From Eutypella sp. D-1 (Eukaryota > Ascomycota > Sordariomycetes > Xylariales > Diatrypaceae): DNA of 64,000 bases. The position numbers and the translations under genes are program-made. Shown here in pieces: positions 1 through 12,064 of the stretch (position 1 is the first letter of the stretch; every line of letters begins with the position of its first letter). Under the pieces are notes generated by a model that saw only the letters and a list, made by a program, of their open reading frames with translations, had not been told where the DNA came from and searched no databases. The DNA is taken from NCBI GenBank assembly GCA_023313575.1, contig JAJTTP010000009.1:496001-560000 (forward strand), in the 5' to 3' direction.

Positions 1-538
1 TACTCTATATGGGCAAGATGTACCCGTGCAGCTCTCTAGTCCCGAATCCTAGGCATTATAATAGTATTTATCTCTTTCTGTTGGTTCTTTCCGCTCAATA
101 CGGTCAATATCAACGCCCGTGCTACAGTACCCGATACACTAGAGTTTTGAAGCGGGTCGACATATATTGAGAACAACCTATGATCCCAGGCACGATCCGT
201 TTGTGAGTCACACTCTCTGCCCTTGGTGTGCTGTGATAGGAGTTGAGGAGCATCGTCATACATGAGACAGGGGCGGGCCATGTGACTTGGCGTAACCCAC
301 GCGCTTGCTGCCTGGACGCGCCCCGCCACGACAAACTGATCACAGAAATTCCGGGGCAATCAAATTCCACACAAAGAACTTCTGCTATATAATGTCTTGC
401 TTTTCTCTCTGAAATTCTTTGTCTGAGAGTGTGTTACCATCCCTAAGAAACAACTTGTTTTCCCGTCTACCTGTCTTCATTAAAATCGTCATCACGCATT
501 CGATCACCATCACCATTAATTTTACTACAACCATCATC
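1..538. other. Upstream region of the first gene
   Basis: No convincing gene is visible here. The small minus-strand ORFs lack recognisable domains. A TATA-like stretch (ctatataatg, about 385-394) lies roughly 145 nt before the first ATG of the gene that follows and is a plausible core promoter. Confidence 0.4.
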
Positions 539-2502
539 ATGGACACGCAAGATCAAACATCTAAGCCTGCGAGTGTGTCGGGCACCTCTGCTCCCCAGTC
601 GGGAGCCCCAGCAGGGTCTGATGTGAAAGGCGCTGATGGTTCTGGCGGCCATCCTAGCCCTGCAACTGGTGGCCAACCGAGTACCCCTAAGACTCCTGAA
701 AACCGTACCAATAAAACTGGTGAGGATTGGATTGTTGACGATGATGTGGAGGAGGATGTGGATGAGGATGTGGATGAGGAGGAAGATGGTGAAGATGAAG
801 ACGATACTGACGATGACGAGGATGAGCCAGGGCGTCGCGGCAAGAAGCAAAAGGGCATCGAAGAAAGGTTTAACGAGGAAACAAAACAGTTACTGAATCA
901 ATTCCGTGCGTTGATGGGCACAGACAGCATGAAAGACTTCGTCTTCGCATGTGGCGGATCGCTGCCCATCGCATCGGAGCAGGAGCAAAATCCTCCCCAG
1001 CCAGCAGACACGAAGGTGCCCCCGGAAGAACCCAAGAGCAAAAAACGGCGGACTTCCGTCTCATCCACATCGACATCCGCATCCAATAGCGCCCTGCTGA
1101 CTGTTTCGTCTTGCAAACCGGTCACCCTACGATGGGATCCCTCTGATCCCACTACGGCAGCCTCGAGCTCCAAGCTCGTTTTCCCTCTCGAGCCCGCCAC
1201 ATCGTCTAACCTCGAGAAATTGGTTACCAACATGGCTCCCGCCTCCTTCGGATTGGGTGGCAAGGACGTCTACGACGAGACCTACCGCAAGGCCTTGAAG
1301 TTGGACCCGACCCAGTTCTCTATCGACTTCTGTCCGTACGAGTACGGAATCATAGATGCCATCGCCCAAATCCTGCTTCCGACGCTTAACGTGAAGCTCC
1401 CCACCATGAGGGGCGTCCGCGCAGAGTTATATAAACTCAACGTACGTGCTATTGATTGTATGGTGACAAGCCTATTAGCTGACGTCTAGGCAGATCTACT
1501 CTGGACCGTCGGGTCACTTCCGCTCGCACGTCGATACCCCGCGATCCGCAACGCAGTTCGGGTCTCTCGTCGTCTGTTTGCCCCTCACGCACGAGGGCGG
1601 GCAGTTAGAAGTCCGACATCAGTCGGCTAAGACTATGTTTGATTGGTCCGAGCAGGATGAAAACCAACCTGCGATACAGTGGGCAGCTTTCTACAGCGAC
1701 TGTGAGCACGAGGTGTTCGAGGTGAAGTCTGGCTACCGTGCCACTCTGACGTACAATCTCTACTCCGTGTATGGTGGCGGTCATATCACCGGCCACTGCA
1801 AGTCCCTGGACTCCGCTCAGGCACCTCTATATAAGCACGCCCATACTATTCTTGATAACAAGGAGTTTATGCCGGAGGGTAAGTTCATGGTCACACCCCT
1901 TCTACGGGGAGAAGTGATTTCGCTGACAAGTTATTTGCTGTAGGTGGATACCTCGGTTACCACACGGTCCACGCATATCCCCATTCCAGCAGGTCTTCCT
2001 GCCTACCGCAGACTCTCAAAGGTCTTGATATGGCGATGTGGGAGTCCTTTCAGAGCTTGGGATGCGACGTGCGCCTACGTCCCGTCGTGAAGGACGATGT
2101 GTCAAGTTGGAGAAAAATAAAGAGGCACATTCTTCCATCCCTCGAAATTATAACCATCGACTACGAGCTTGAAGATATGCGTGAGCTGGAACAGGAATTA
2201 ACTGGAACGAGCGGTAAGAAAACGCTCCACACCGACGTGGCGTGGCTGAACGAACCGGGCCACGAGGAGTTCCAAGTTGGCTATATTGCGGTAAGCTGTA
2301 ACATTCCCAATCCATTAAGTTTAAGAAATGATGAACACGAGCTTATCTACCCTCGGTGCAGTATGGAAATCAGGCATGTCTCGAGGTCATGTACTCCGCC
2401 TGTGCCATTATCATTAGCATACCCCCTTGGCGAGAAGGCGTCGGACGCAGGCGCTTTAAGAACACGAAAACTCGCCAGCGAGTTGATACGGATACCTCAT
2501 AA
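539..2502 (+). CDS. 2-oxoglutarate/Fe(II)-dependent oxygenase-like protein with acidic N-terminal region
   Basis: Modelled as four exons: 539-1441, 1494-1878, 1944-2290 and 2362-2502, giving 591 residues. All introns have GT...AG ends and the frame is kept. The first in-frame ATG is at 539; the upstream open frame has none. Residues about 60-95 are strongly acidic (runs of D and E), followed by a basic KKQK stretch and a Ser-rich linker. The second exon shows the 2OG-Fe(II) signature: H313 and D315 in FRSHVDTP, then H373 and R383 in a DCEHEV...GYRATLTYNL context, which fits the facial triad plus the 2-oxoglutarate-binding arginine. The last exon carries a YSACAII...IPPW segment like fungal homologues. 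Substrate is unknown; prolyl hydroxylase-like chemistry is inferred from the fold only. Without the third intron the protein would end with unrelated residues. Confidence 0.8.
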
Positions 2503-3699
2503 GGCTGATTGAAGAAGCCGAATCATTTCCGATGCGTAGATTATTAGCTTCGTCGATATGGAATTCTAGTAGCCCTGGAGCAAATTGGCACGAGACAGAG
2601 GACTGCCCCTATAGCGCCTAGTTCTGGAGGAGTGGGAAGGGGGGATGCACGAGCTAGGTCAAATTATCTCAAACTATAAGTAAACACATAGATTGATGAA
2701 TTTGCGAATTGGAAAATTGTAATGTCTTTGGGGGGTTGAGCTGTACTGGAATGTTAGCACATATGGCCCGTGGCCATCGGTATCCCTAGCAGCCTAGCAA
2801 GCCTAGTTGGTCGCAGAACCCCCTTGCCCTCTAAGACATGGCCCATAGCATACCGTGGTGACCTCAAAGTAAGAACATGGAAATAGCGTAAGAAATATGC
2901 CATTCTGCCTCCTAAGATACAATCCAGGTTGCCTGGCTGCTGATTCTTCTCATCTCCTTGCGTTCCAGGTGTAATAGGAGACTTCGGATGTCCACTTAGC
3001 CAATCAGGTTTGTTATCAGTTGCACCCAACTCTTTGGCCTACGTGTGTAGTGCCGTATATTGAACCCTAGATCAATAGTAATTTTTTGTAAGTTCTGTAA
3101 TCAGTCCTGACGCATATATAAACCGTTTGTTCTCTCTATACCTATGTCGCTGGCTACTTTGATCTCAGTAGGTAATAAGAATAAGAGTTGAAAGCTATTT
3201 GATCGTACAAGAACCTTGCAGGTATTCTCATCCTTTTGTTTACTTCTAAACCCCGCTTGGCGCCTACCTTTGCTTGAAGGATACTTAAGTCAATATGACT
3301 GAGGTACAGCTACCTACCTACATATAAGTAAGTACCTAGGTAGCTAGACCCGAGCCTGACAGATATATTCCTACAGTCCTTGTAGCATATTGTTCCCTCC
3401 AAGGCAGGTACAAGTAGGTATCTTCCACCTGTGGGTTCGCAACAGCTTCTACCTGGCAGGTAACAAGCCATACCCCCAACCATCTTCCTTTTATCAACAC
3501 TACTCAGATTCGGTCGGCAACTTCAATCAATTTACTATTTGATTTTGGATTAAAACTATTCTGGTAAAGGTTGGTATTCAACATCTCTGCGATAGTCCTC
3601 CCGCCGCAAACCAACGCTAGACAAACAACCCACCGAGATCTTTCCATCTCGACTTCGGAACTTCTTCAGAGAATAACCTGGGCTTCGTACACACCCGTG
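2503..3699. other. Gene-free interval with TACCTAGGTA-type repeats
   Basis: No supported gene. Short ORFs show no domain. Around 3309-3343 there are copies of tacctac/cctaggta motifs, repeated again near 3406-3422 in a looser form. The 3' part is probably promoter and 5' UTR of the gene beginning at 3700. Confidence 0.4.
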
Positions 3700-5250
3700 A
3701 TGTGCAAGTATACTACCTATTTCCTGTTGTGCGGGCATGCCGCCACCATATACTGGCCTTGTCTGTTGCGCTCCTGCCAGATGAACATGCAGCAGCCGCC
3801 CGTCCGCGCGCTTTGCCCAAGATGTCTGGGTTAGGAGCCCAGCTCGCAGGCGCCGACGTTGGTGAGGAGCCCCATCCTGGGCCCCGTGCCGCATTATGTT
3901 TGTCCCGGCCAGTATGTCCAGAACTTGTTCCAAAACCACCAGGCATTTTGGGCGAACAGTGTACATCAGGACCAAGAGCAGGACCCCAATTCGAGCCCGA
4001 ATTCGGATCTAAATTTGAATCTCGGAGCACTATCACTAGACGAAGAGACCTCACCGTCCAGGAGCCGAACTCTACATGGAGAAGCTGGGCGAAGCGCACG
4101 GCACCACCCTGGAATATACGGGGCCAGCTCCCCGTATGCGACAAACGGACGAGATCATACTTCTAGATGTGCTCATCAAATCCAGCCGGAGAGGAAGCAC
4201 ACCGAAGACAGATCGGTTGACGGAGACCGTTTCGTCAGATATACGAACTCCACGAAGCTGGCATCATCTGATCATCCGTCGCATCGCGCATTGTCTCCTA
4301 ATAGACCTACCTTTGAGGGCTCCATAAACAATTTCCTAGTAGCTAGGGCCTCTAGTTCAGACGACACTACGCCTCCGCGTCCGCACCCGCGCTCACGCTC
4401 GAATTCCAGTAGCGAACATCGGAGATCAGACGAAAGCGATGAAGATAACAGCCACCATCGGAGTTTAATCATCACCGCAGATGGAAACTTCAAGCTCGGT
4501 CCTCACTGGAGTGTCCCGGACACTATGGCTGCGCAAGAACTGGCCGGCTACAACACTGAGAGAGTCGTGGTCAAATCGTCGCAATACTCTGAGGAGCACA
4601 AGACCCATTTCACACTGACCGAGCAGATTGACGACTTTGACCTCTCCATGAGTGGTGGCCTGTCGACTAGTCCCAATGAGCCCCGCTCGTCACTAGGTTA
4701 CTCTAGTCGAGGCCTATGTTCATTACCCTGCTTCAGCCGTGGAGACAGCCCGGAATTCGACACAATCGACTTCCCTCCCAATCATCCCGACAGAAAGGCG
4801 AGCCGATCACGCAGTCGTAGCACATCCTGCACCCCCAGGCGTTTGACACCATCGAAGCCAACTTATGACATTCCACTAAAGTCGTGCGGCTCCAGCCATG
4901 GCTCGCACCCCAGCGCTCATGAGACTCGCAATGGCACGCCATTTAGCCCCCGAGCGAGAGCGGCGTCTGGTTCAGAACAGATACTTGAACATCCCATAAC
5001 ACCCGGACGCCATGTTAAGCATAAAAAGGCCGTAAGCTTCGCGCTTGGCGATCACGGGGATGACACAGAAGAGATGAAATATCCTATCCATGGACGACAA
5101 CTCGAGAATGCGTGGGCCACTCACGGTCACGACCACCACAACCACGACTACTATTTCGGCCCAGAGGAATCCGCGCGACCATTGCGTCGCATGAACCCTT
5201 TCAATAGGGGCTCCATACATAATGGTTTTGCAAGTTCTCACGAGTATTAG
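3700..5250 (+). CDS. Disordered Ser/His-rich protein with Cys-rich N-terminus, interrupted by an in-frame TAG
   Basis: An ATG at 3700 opens a frame beginning MCKYTTYFLLCGH and reaching CPRCLG, which resembles a small zinc-binding (CGH...C...CPxC) module seen at the start of some fungal proteins. A TAG at 3832-3834 stops it. The same frame is then open from 3835 to 5250. Its continuation carries VPHYVCPGQYVQNLF, an internal WSVPD segment, Arg/Ser-rich stretches and a His-rich tail (HDHHNHD), and is mostly predicted disorder. A 48-nt phase-0 intron at 3802-3849 (weak donor GTCCGC, acceptor CGCAG) would remove the stop but also the CPRC motif. Alternatives are a nonsense allele or stop-codon readthrough. 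Function is not recognised. Confidence 0.5.
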
Positions 5251-5567
5251 ATCCCGCGAGGAAGATTTAGTCTGTGTGGGTGGAAGGTGTCTATGATTAT
5301 CCTGCTTGGACAAGCTTATCTTTGGGTCGCTATACTCGAGCTCATTGGAATAGTTGTTGCATCCTGTACATTTGCTACCTTCACCAGATAGCTAACACGC
5401 ACAATATGCAGTAGATGAACTACGTCAGATTCCATAGATGTCCGAAACCCAGCGCTAGCTAGTAGGTAGCTGGTATATCAATGTAAATGTTCTGTGAAGT
5501 GAACAAAAAAAGGAAAAAAGAAATCATTCAGGTGATTACATTATGTTTAGTCTGGGTTATCATGAAA
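5251..5567. other. Convergent intergenic spacer
   Basis: This separates the 3' ends of a plus-strand and a minus-strand gene. Apart from a gctagctagtaggtagct stretch near 5453-5471 and an A-rich run near 5503-5522, nothing stands out. Confidence 0.4.
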
Positions 5568-7166
5568 TCAAACCCGCGCATTTGACGTACCCCGCCGGGA
5601 AGAAGACGTCTTCTTCACGCCTAATACCTGAAAGCTGTTGATCAGGGGTGTCTCGTCGGCCTGAGTGATAGTCAAACGTATCTGGTCTGTGACGATGGGC
5701 GATGCTACCTTGTCTATGCGCTTATATCCCATCGACGTCCCCCCAACCAGTGCCTCAAACGTGCCATTCACTATCGCATCGATCTTGTATCCGCCAATGC
5801 GCTGACCTAGGGCAATATGTTCCTGCGTTATGAATGCATCTATCGTATAGTCGCCATCCAGCGTAACCACCAAAGAGCCAGTGGTTTCTCCTTCCTCAGG
5901 CGCCCAGTAGGTCTCGCTGTTGGCGTCTACCACGTTCGCAGGCCCATAGGTACTCGAATTTCCACCACGGACGCTGCTGGCTTCTATAGTGGTGTTTGGC
6001 TCAAGGACTCCGCGGTTGAGGAAGGCATCGCGCTTGCTTCTGAATTGCAGAAGGACATCCACATCGCTCTGAGGAATCCTCCCGGTGGTGTCGGGAGGCA
6101 CGTCAAGTAACAGGTTCACACTTCGGCCGACAGACTGGAGGTACATATTGAGTAGGTCGTCAGGAGTCTTCGGCTGCTCGTCGGCGTGATAGAACCAGCC
6201 GTCGCGGAGGCGCGCGTCCGCTTCGGCGGGAGTCCAGTAGTCCCCACGGCGCACGCCAGTCTGCAGTTCCCCCTCACTATAGCGTGGGTCGTCTTGCGTC
6301 CGGCTGATGGTATGCCAGTTCGTCTCGACGGTGACGCCGTCCTCGTTGCCGACCCACCGAGCGTCCACCCCCTGGTGCCCCCACATCACCGCCCCGGGCT
6401 GGTGCTCCCGGATGATGTCCCGGAACGCCGCCCAGTCGAACGTCTGCACCGTATCGGAGCCGCTCGCGCCGTCGAGCCACAACTCGAAAACCTCAATTGG
6501 CGCCGCCTCGCTGCTGCTGCTGTCACCGTCACTGATGGTCATGGTGACGAGCTCTGTCAATTGTCGCGCATAGAACTCGTTGTAATCGCCCGGAGAGTCG
6601 TCACCGAAGATCTGGGGTTCGTCATAGGGAGTTCCATTCAGGTGCGGCTTCGGCATCGCCGGATCCCGGTGGATGTCCCACGGCGAGAGGTAGATGCCGA
6701 ACCGGATGCCGTGCCTCTTGGCCGACTCGGCCGCCATGCGCACGACGTCGGCGTCGAGCCCGTTCTCGACGCGCTCCTTCGCCCAGCGCCCACTTCCAAC
6801 CTTGTACGTTGTCGTGTTGGTATCCCATAGCGCCATGCCGTCGTGGTGCTTCGCCGTCAAGATCATACCCGCCATCCCCGCATCCGCGACCGTCTTGGCC
6901 CACTGGTCCGTGTCCAGGTCCGTCGGGTCGAACACGTCGGGCGTGCTCTGGCTCCTGCCCCACTCCTCATTCGTGAACGTGTTCGGCCCGAAGTGTATGA
7001 AGGCGTAGTACTCGAGTCCATGCCACTGGAGCTGCCGCGTCGAAGGCGTCCGCAGATACGGCTCGGGAGGCGCCTGGGCGTATACGGCGGCATTCAGCCA
7101 GAACGAGACACCGATAAGCAGCATTGCCCACTGGCTGCTAGGCGCTGACCACGATAATATTGACAT
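5568..7166 (-). CDS. Secreted alpha-L-fucosidase, glycoside hydrolase family 29
   Basis: This single-exon ORF of 532 residues hydrolyses terminal alpha-L-fucose from glycans if it behaves like its family. Residues 1-31 form a signal peptide (hydrophobic core ending AVYAQA), so the enzyme should be secreted. The GH29 barrel is clear: WHGLEYYAFIHFGPNTF near 48, AKHHDG at 105-110 with the conserved His pair, GIYLSPWDIH near 157, and FELWLDGASG with D232 as the expected nucleophile. The C-terminal part (about 400-520) looks like an F5/8 type C (discoidin) carbohydrate-binding domain, with AYGPANV-like and YWAPEEGE motifs. The start codon at 7166 is the one preceding the signal peptide. It lies tail-to-tail with the 3.7 kb gene and head-to-tail behind the MFS transporter. 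Confidence 0.92.
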   Translation of the reverse strand: MSILSWSAPSSQWAMLLIGVSFWLNAAVYAQAPPEPYLRTPSTRQLQWHGLEYYAFIHFGPNTFTNEEWGRSQSTPDVFDPTDLDTDQWAKTVADAGMAGMILTAKHHDGMALWDTNTTTYKVGSGRWAKERVENGLDADVVRMAAESAKRHGIRFGIYLSPWDIHRDPAMPKPHLNGTPYDEPQIFGDDSPGDYNEFYARQLTELVTMTISDGDSSSSEAAPIEVFELWLDGASGSDTVQTFDWAAFRDIIREHQPGAVMWGHQGVDARWVGNEDGVTVETNWHTISRTQDDPRYSEGELQTGVRRGDYWTPAEADARLRDGWFYHADEQPKTPDDLLNMYLQSVGRSVNLLLDVPPDTTGRIPQSDVDVLLQFRSKRDAFLNRGVLEPNTTIEASSVRGGNSSTYGPANVVDANSETYWAPEEGETTGSLVVTLDGDYTIDAFITQEHIALGQRIGGYKIDAIVNGTFEALVGGTSMGYKRIDKVASPIVTDQIRLTITQADETPLINSFQVLGVKKTSSSRRGTSNARV

Positions 7167-7959
7167 TGCGACTGATGTGGTTTATCGCCAGCGTCTGCGT
7201 CTCAAGTGGCCCGAGATAGCTACGACGTGATGCTACCAGCTTATATCCCAAGGATCGATGAACTTCCGCAGGGTAATTCCCAGAACCACTTAGCGCCGCA
7301 TCGGTATCATTCGTTGTAATGATGGAGCGGGTAACTTGCAGACACCCCCGACTCTCCCGAACTCCTCACCCCCTGTGCGAAGCCGGGCGGGGTCTTTTAA
7401 GGCTTTGCCTATAAAGGCTCAACTGCCGGACGGATGAACCCTGGACTTGGAGAAGGCCTGCCCAATTTAGTGCCTATTTTGATGTAAGGACATATGGACT
7501 AAGACTAATTTTGGAAATGGCAGTAGTGTCAATGAGGCTTGGTGAGTTAATACAGCAATAGCACGACCGACCTCTATACGAAGTATCTCGGATGCAGTAA
7601 CCGGTAGATACACACGATGCTAGATATCTGTATAGATTATACACCCTCATTATCAATGAAGCATTGTCAGCAAATACCCTGTATACCTGGTCTTATATCT
7701 GATCTTAGTTTCGGCCACTCCTGCGCGAAGGTATGTGTTGCTTCCATCGTTTCATACGAACAGTATACACGCACAATCGATACCTGACTTAATCACTCTC
7801 CTACTTTATAGTAGGTAGATTTTCAAATGGTCTTGCATCGCAGCCATCCTTCTTTCATGTGTTCGTCGAGGGCATTCACAAGACCGCCTCCCTCCATCCC
7901 CAAAACATGCGCTAATGTGTAATGCAATGACTGTAGACAACCAACACCCATATCATACT
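7167..7959. other. Intergenic region upstream of the fucosidase
   Basis: About 790 nt between the fucosidase start and the transporter stop codon. There is no supported gene. It should contain the fucosidase promoter; gcctataaaggc near 7407-7418 could be a TATA-like element about 240 nt upstream of the ATG. Confidence 0.35.
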
Positions 7960-10201
7960 CTATATGTTGTAGACTGTCTTGTGGGGAATCACTATTTCCT
8001 CGCCCGACATAGACTCGCCTTCGGCGACATTGCTATGCATACTTGGTTGATGTTGAGCGCATGACTCTTTGACGATCTTGCGATTCGCGACGATATAGAG
8101 AAAGAGAAGAGTACACACGCTCGCGACACCTAAAGAAATAACCCCGACAATAACTGTCCATGCACGATGATAAGATGGCTTGTCATCCGACCGGAATATC
8201 TGAGCCCCTGCGATAAGGGAGACATTGATCGCCATGGTGGCTAGTGCCTGAAGTTAAGTATGTTAGGCAGTCGAAACCAAATGGATTGCTAGGGACATAA
8301 ACCTGTGATTGCATACCAGTCTGATAGGTCTCTCTTCCTCCGAACGTGAGTTAATTGATAGCCATGATACATTGACGGAGTCTTATCGGCGCGTTAGTGC
8401 ATTTTTAGGCCGATTATTTAGGGGTTGGATATACTAACTCCACCAATTGTAATTACCCCTGACTAGGGTCATCACGGCGAACTTCGTACTCGATGACGCA
8501 GTATCAGGGAGTAGCCTGAAGTTTATCTTTTGATAGAATGCCAGTCAGTGATAACCATAATAGAGGAGTTGCAGGGAAGACGAACCGCAAAAGCTAGGAT
8601 AATCAGGGTTCCAGCAAGAGTTATCATACCGCGCCTGCCGGTTCGATCACTGCAGGTAACATGTTAAAAGGCATCTAGTGTGTCAAGAAATATAGTAGTT
8701 ATACTTACGCAATGTAGCCGACTGTAGCAACGAGAACAAGAGACACCCAGTCTCCTACTGAGAAGAGGGCGTTTGATGCGAGAGCGTCGAAGCCGAACGA
8801 GTTGACAAGACTAGGCCCATATGCGGCAAAGGAGGACGCTGGAATCGCGCCACATAATGTAATCAATGCGTGCAACCATAACTTGACGTCCGCTAGCTAG
8901 TATCGACGACTTAGTCTCGTTCCCAGCGGTATGAGGGTAGACACATACAGCCTTAAAGACGACTTTAGGTTGGATCTTGGTTGTTAGGACTTGTTTATGT
9001 GAGTCCTCCTGCACGACGCGCTGATGTAAGATAAAGACCTCCCGGTCACTGAAATAACGGAGACCGATCAATGTGACAGGACGAGACGGGGTGCCTGGGA
9101 ATAGACACGCGAAAAAGAACCCAACGATGACTGTCCATATTCCCTCCAGCTACTTCCCGTCAGTTCCTGTGTTGCTAGTAGGCAGTAAATAATTACCACA
9201 TACCAGGAATAGCCACTGCCAACCGGCCAAGTTCGCAATACCGCGCATGTGCAGACTAGTTCCATCAGTAATTGGAACCAGACAAGGAAACGTGTAGTAA
9301 TAGGGTACCACCGACATTCCATATGCCAACAAACCGTTAATAGCCTGTCCGAACAGATAGCCGGCGAAGAAGGTAGCGAATCGTCTGCTTAACTCGGTGT
9401 TCTTATACCACTGTGAGAGTGTATAAAGGCCCGCGGGTAGGAAACCGGCCTCTAGCAGCCTGGTCAACTGGTTAGTCTAACCACATTGCTCTTTAGATTT
9501 CACTAGTTAACGTACCCAAGTATTAGCCTCGTGGAAAGCCACGCAGACAGACCGTGTTGGAAAGCCTGGAATGTAGCCGCAAGGCCCCTTTAGTCGGCTT
9601 AGCAAGACCATGTTTCGATCCCCGATAAATGGACTGCCTAACATACCACGCGATGATCTGACACGGAATCCAACTCTGAGGGCCGAACCGGTAAAGAACC
9701 ATGTTGCATGGAATCTACGACAGTCAGGACGGCAGGTTCATATGGTGACAAGAGAGAGAGTCACATGCCTCAAGTAAGGTCAGCCCAGCGGCCAGAAGCT
9801 GCTGCCCGATATTGAACCAGTCTTGTGTAATGCCCACATCCTCCATGAAATTGTCCGTCAATGCGAATCCACTTGTCCCCCGTCAGCATTCGGGGATTAA
9901 CCCGACCGAGATGTTATGGTTTACTTACATGTTAGCCCTGTCGAACTGAAATGTGAGATAAACCGTCATAAGCATAGGCATCACGATGAAGTCAATTCTG
10001 CGTAGCATCAGTTGGTGAAATCGCATTGGGAGATAAGAAGAGGGACTTAATATTCCCATACTTCTTGACCAGAGCTTTCTCCTCCTCTGGTGTCCAAGTC
10101 ACATTCGAGTTGGATTCAACTTGAGTATCGCGCGATTCTGGCGTCTTCTCTCCACTCTTCCCATAAATGGGAGAAGACGTCGATATGATTGCTTCTTTCA
10201 T
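7960..10201 (-). CDS. Major facilitator superfamily transporter, anion:cation symporter (allantoate/nicotinate permease-like) type
   Basis: I could assemble an uninterrupted 507-residue protein from 13 exons on the minus strand: 10062-10201, 9929-9997, 9769-9871, 9647-9714, 9516-9587, 9316-9459, 9204-9255, 8949-9149, 8709-8896, 8586-8649, 8457-8526, 8317-8381 and 7960-8247. The length matches the fungal ACS family. Diagnostic pieces are VMPMLMTVYLTFQFDRANIG in TM1, EAGFLPAGLYTLSQWY, RRFATFFAGYLFGQA, MRGIANLAGWQWLFLLEG, then DRTGRRG after the central loop, VSWLSIN and AGAQIFRSDD. The cytosolic N-terminus is Ser/Thr/Glu-rich. Some splice sites are unusual: a GC donor at 9768, a GTCGGT donor at 9315, and AAG acceptors before 9871, 8526 and 8381. 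Substrate cannot be told from sequence; small organic anions or vitamins are typical for the family. The start at 10201 is the first ATG in frame. Confidence 0.75.
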
Positions 10202-10967
10202 TTCTACGTCGTGACTGATTCGCGGAGAATACACAGGTATAGGTCGTTAAGTAAATGAGGAGAATGGAGAGAAGACATGTAACATATGTTAAATATAACG
10301 CACAGAAGCCGGAGTGTACGAATTAAGATGGCTGGATAATGCGTTATTCGACAGTCTTCAATAACAAGCCTCGTAAGTCATACGGACTGAGACCAAGCGA
10401 TGAAACACGGGTTGGTGCGGACTCACTACTGTGCTACGGAGGGTAAGCCGGAGCCCCAATCCAAGACAATGGCGCACACTATAAGGTTTAGATAGTTGAA
10501 TAGATCTACGATGATAGCACCCATAGATACGTAAGGAGAAATGGGTGTTCTCATTCCGTGTGTAGGCTTGTCGACTTTACCGATTGAATGCTAAGGTGAA
10601 TGCTTAGAGACTAGATATACATCGAAATATTAAGTATCAAGAGTTGTAGATAGAAGACGGTCAATATCGCTCGGGGTGTCAGATGGTTCAGCGTGCATCG
10701 TACTCGAAAGTGGCGTTTCTTTCGTGTAACAAATAGTCCTTTGGCTTGCCTTGGTTAGGTAGTATTGCCTCCGAACTTGGCTAAGTAGTTCAGCCATCAC
10801 CAATAGCACACCTCCACCGGGTACTTAAACAACATGTCAAGCCCTTATAATGAGAAGAGTGTGTGGGTTATCGAATGTAATCGCCTGGGCGGACGAATTA
10901 CGGCTTTCATTATCATCTAAGGCCACCAGCCCATGTGCTCCATGTTCTGCCGTCGCTTGCCACGACC
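10202..10967. other. Intergenic region upstream of the transporter
   Basis: About 770 nt with no ORF or RNA gene I can support. It lies between the transporter start and the aldo/keto reductase stop, both on the minus strand. Confidence 0.35.
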
Positions 10968-12064
10968 TCAAATTTCGGTGGTACTAGTTGTGTCGAGTAC
11001 AGCTTTCGCATGGTCGCTCAGCCATTCCCCAGTGCGCTCATAAGTTTTGAGAAAGGCGTCGACCTCATCCATATCCTTGTCCGTCAGCTCCACAATCTTC
11101 AAGTTCTCCTGGACCCGCTCCACCCGTGATCCACCCGGAATAGGGATGATGACGGGCATTCCGGGGCGTTTCGAGAGGCTGGCGACCCAATTAATGGCGA
11201 ATTGCGCGGGTGTGCAGCCCTTCTTTGCAGCCCATTCTTCTATCTTCTCAACCAATTTCATGTTGCCTGCGAACGACTCTGGCTTGCATGCTGGGCGCTC
11301 CGCCGCAAAGCTGCCTTGAACGAGGTCTTCGGGCTTCCTGTACTTCCCAGTCAAGAGGCCACTACCGAGCGGACAATAGCTGATAGAAGAGACCGTTAGT
11401 ACAAAAAGATTGGAAAGAAGAATGAACGTCGTGGTTTGAGAGGTCCGGCTAGGTAGACTTACGCAAATATGGGAATTCCGAACTCAGCACATGCCTCGGC
11501 GATTCCATTTCTCAGCACATCGTTCTGAGCCAGGGAGACCTCAACTTCTACAGCGGCGACCTTCGTGACCTTGACAGCCTGACGAATGGTGTTGGCGTTG
11601 ATCTCCGAGAGCGACACACCGTCTATCTTGCCTTCCTTGACGAAGCCGTCGAGGACGCGCAGCGAGTCGAGGTACTCGCGCTGAGTCACCCGGCGGCCCA
11701 TTTCCCAAAGGTTGATCCTGGCCTTTCCCCCCAGAAGGGCAATGCAGTTCTCGACGCTTTCCCGGGTGTATTCAGGGGAGTTGTCAACGGTGAATGGGGG
11801 CCGGTTTCCACCCTTGATGTTGATACTCTTCACCCTCTTCGCGTCCTCCGGGTACTTGGTGAAATATTTTTTCATCAAAGTAAGGGAGTTATCTTCGGGT
11901 GTGCCGTAGAATTCGCCACCGTTCCATGCAGTGGCACCGGCCTCTAGTGCAGCCTTCATGACGGCGATCTTCTCGTCATCGGTATTTTGGGTAGTGGGAA
12001 GCCACGTCAAGCCCATTAGGCCGTAGCCAATAGGCCCAACCTCTTGGCCGTGCACAATAGGCAT
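10968..12064 (-). CDS. Aldo/keto reductase, pyridoxal-reductase-like
   Basis: Two exons (12064 to 11463 and 11379 to 10968) joined across an intron with GTAAGT donor, CTAAC branch and CAG acceptor give about 337 residues. This NADPH-dependent oxidoreductase family (YakC/Plr1-like) reduces carbonyls such as pyridoxal. The N-terminus VGPIGYGLMGLTW, the GGEFYGTPEDNSL segment with the likely catalytic Tyr, IKGG with the likely Lys, GKIDGVSLSEIN, the YCPLGSGLLTG junction restored by splicing, and the IPIPGGSRVERVQEN cofactor-binding region all fit. The typical FECAR segment reads LWEMGRR here, so the active-site neighbourhood has diverged. An upstream in-frame ATG at 12160 would add 32 residues rich in His and Tyr; I prefer 12064 because family members start there. 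Confidence 0.88.
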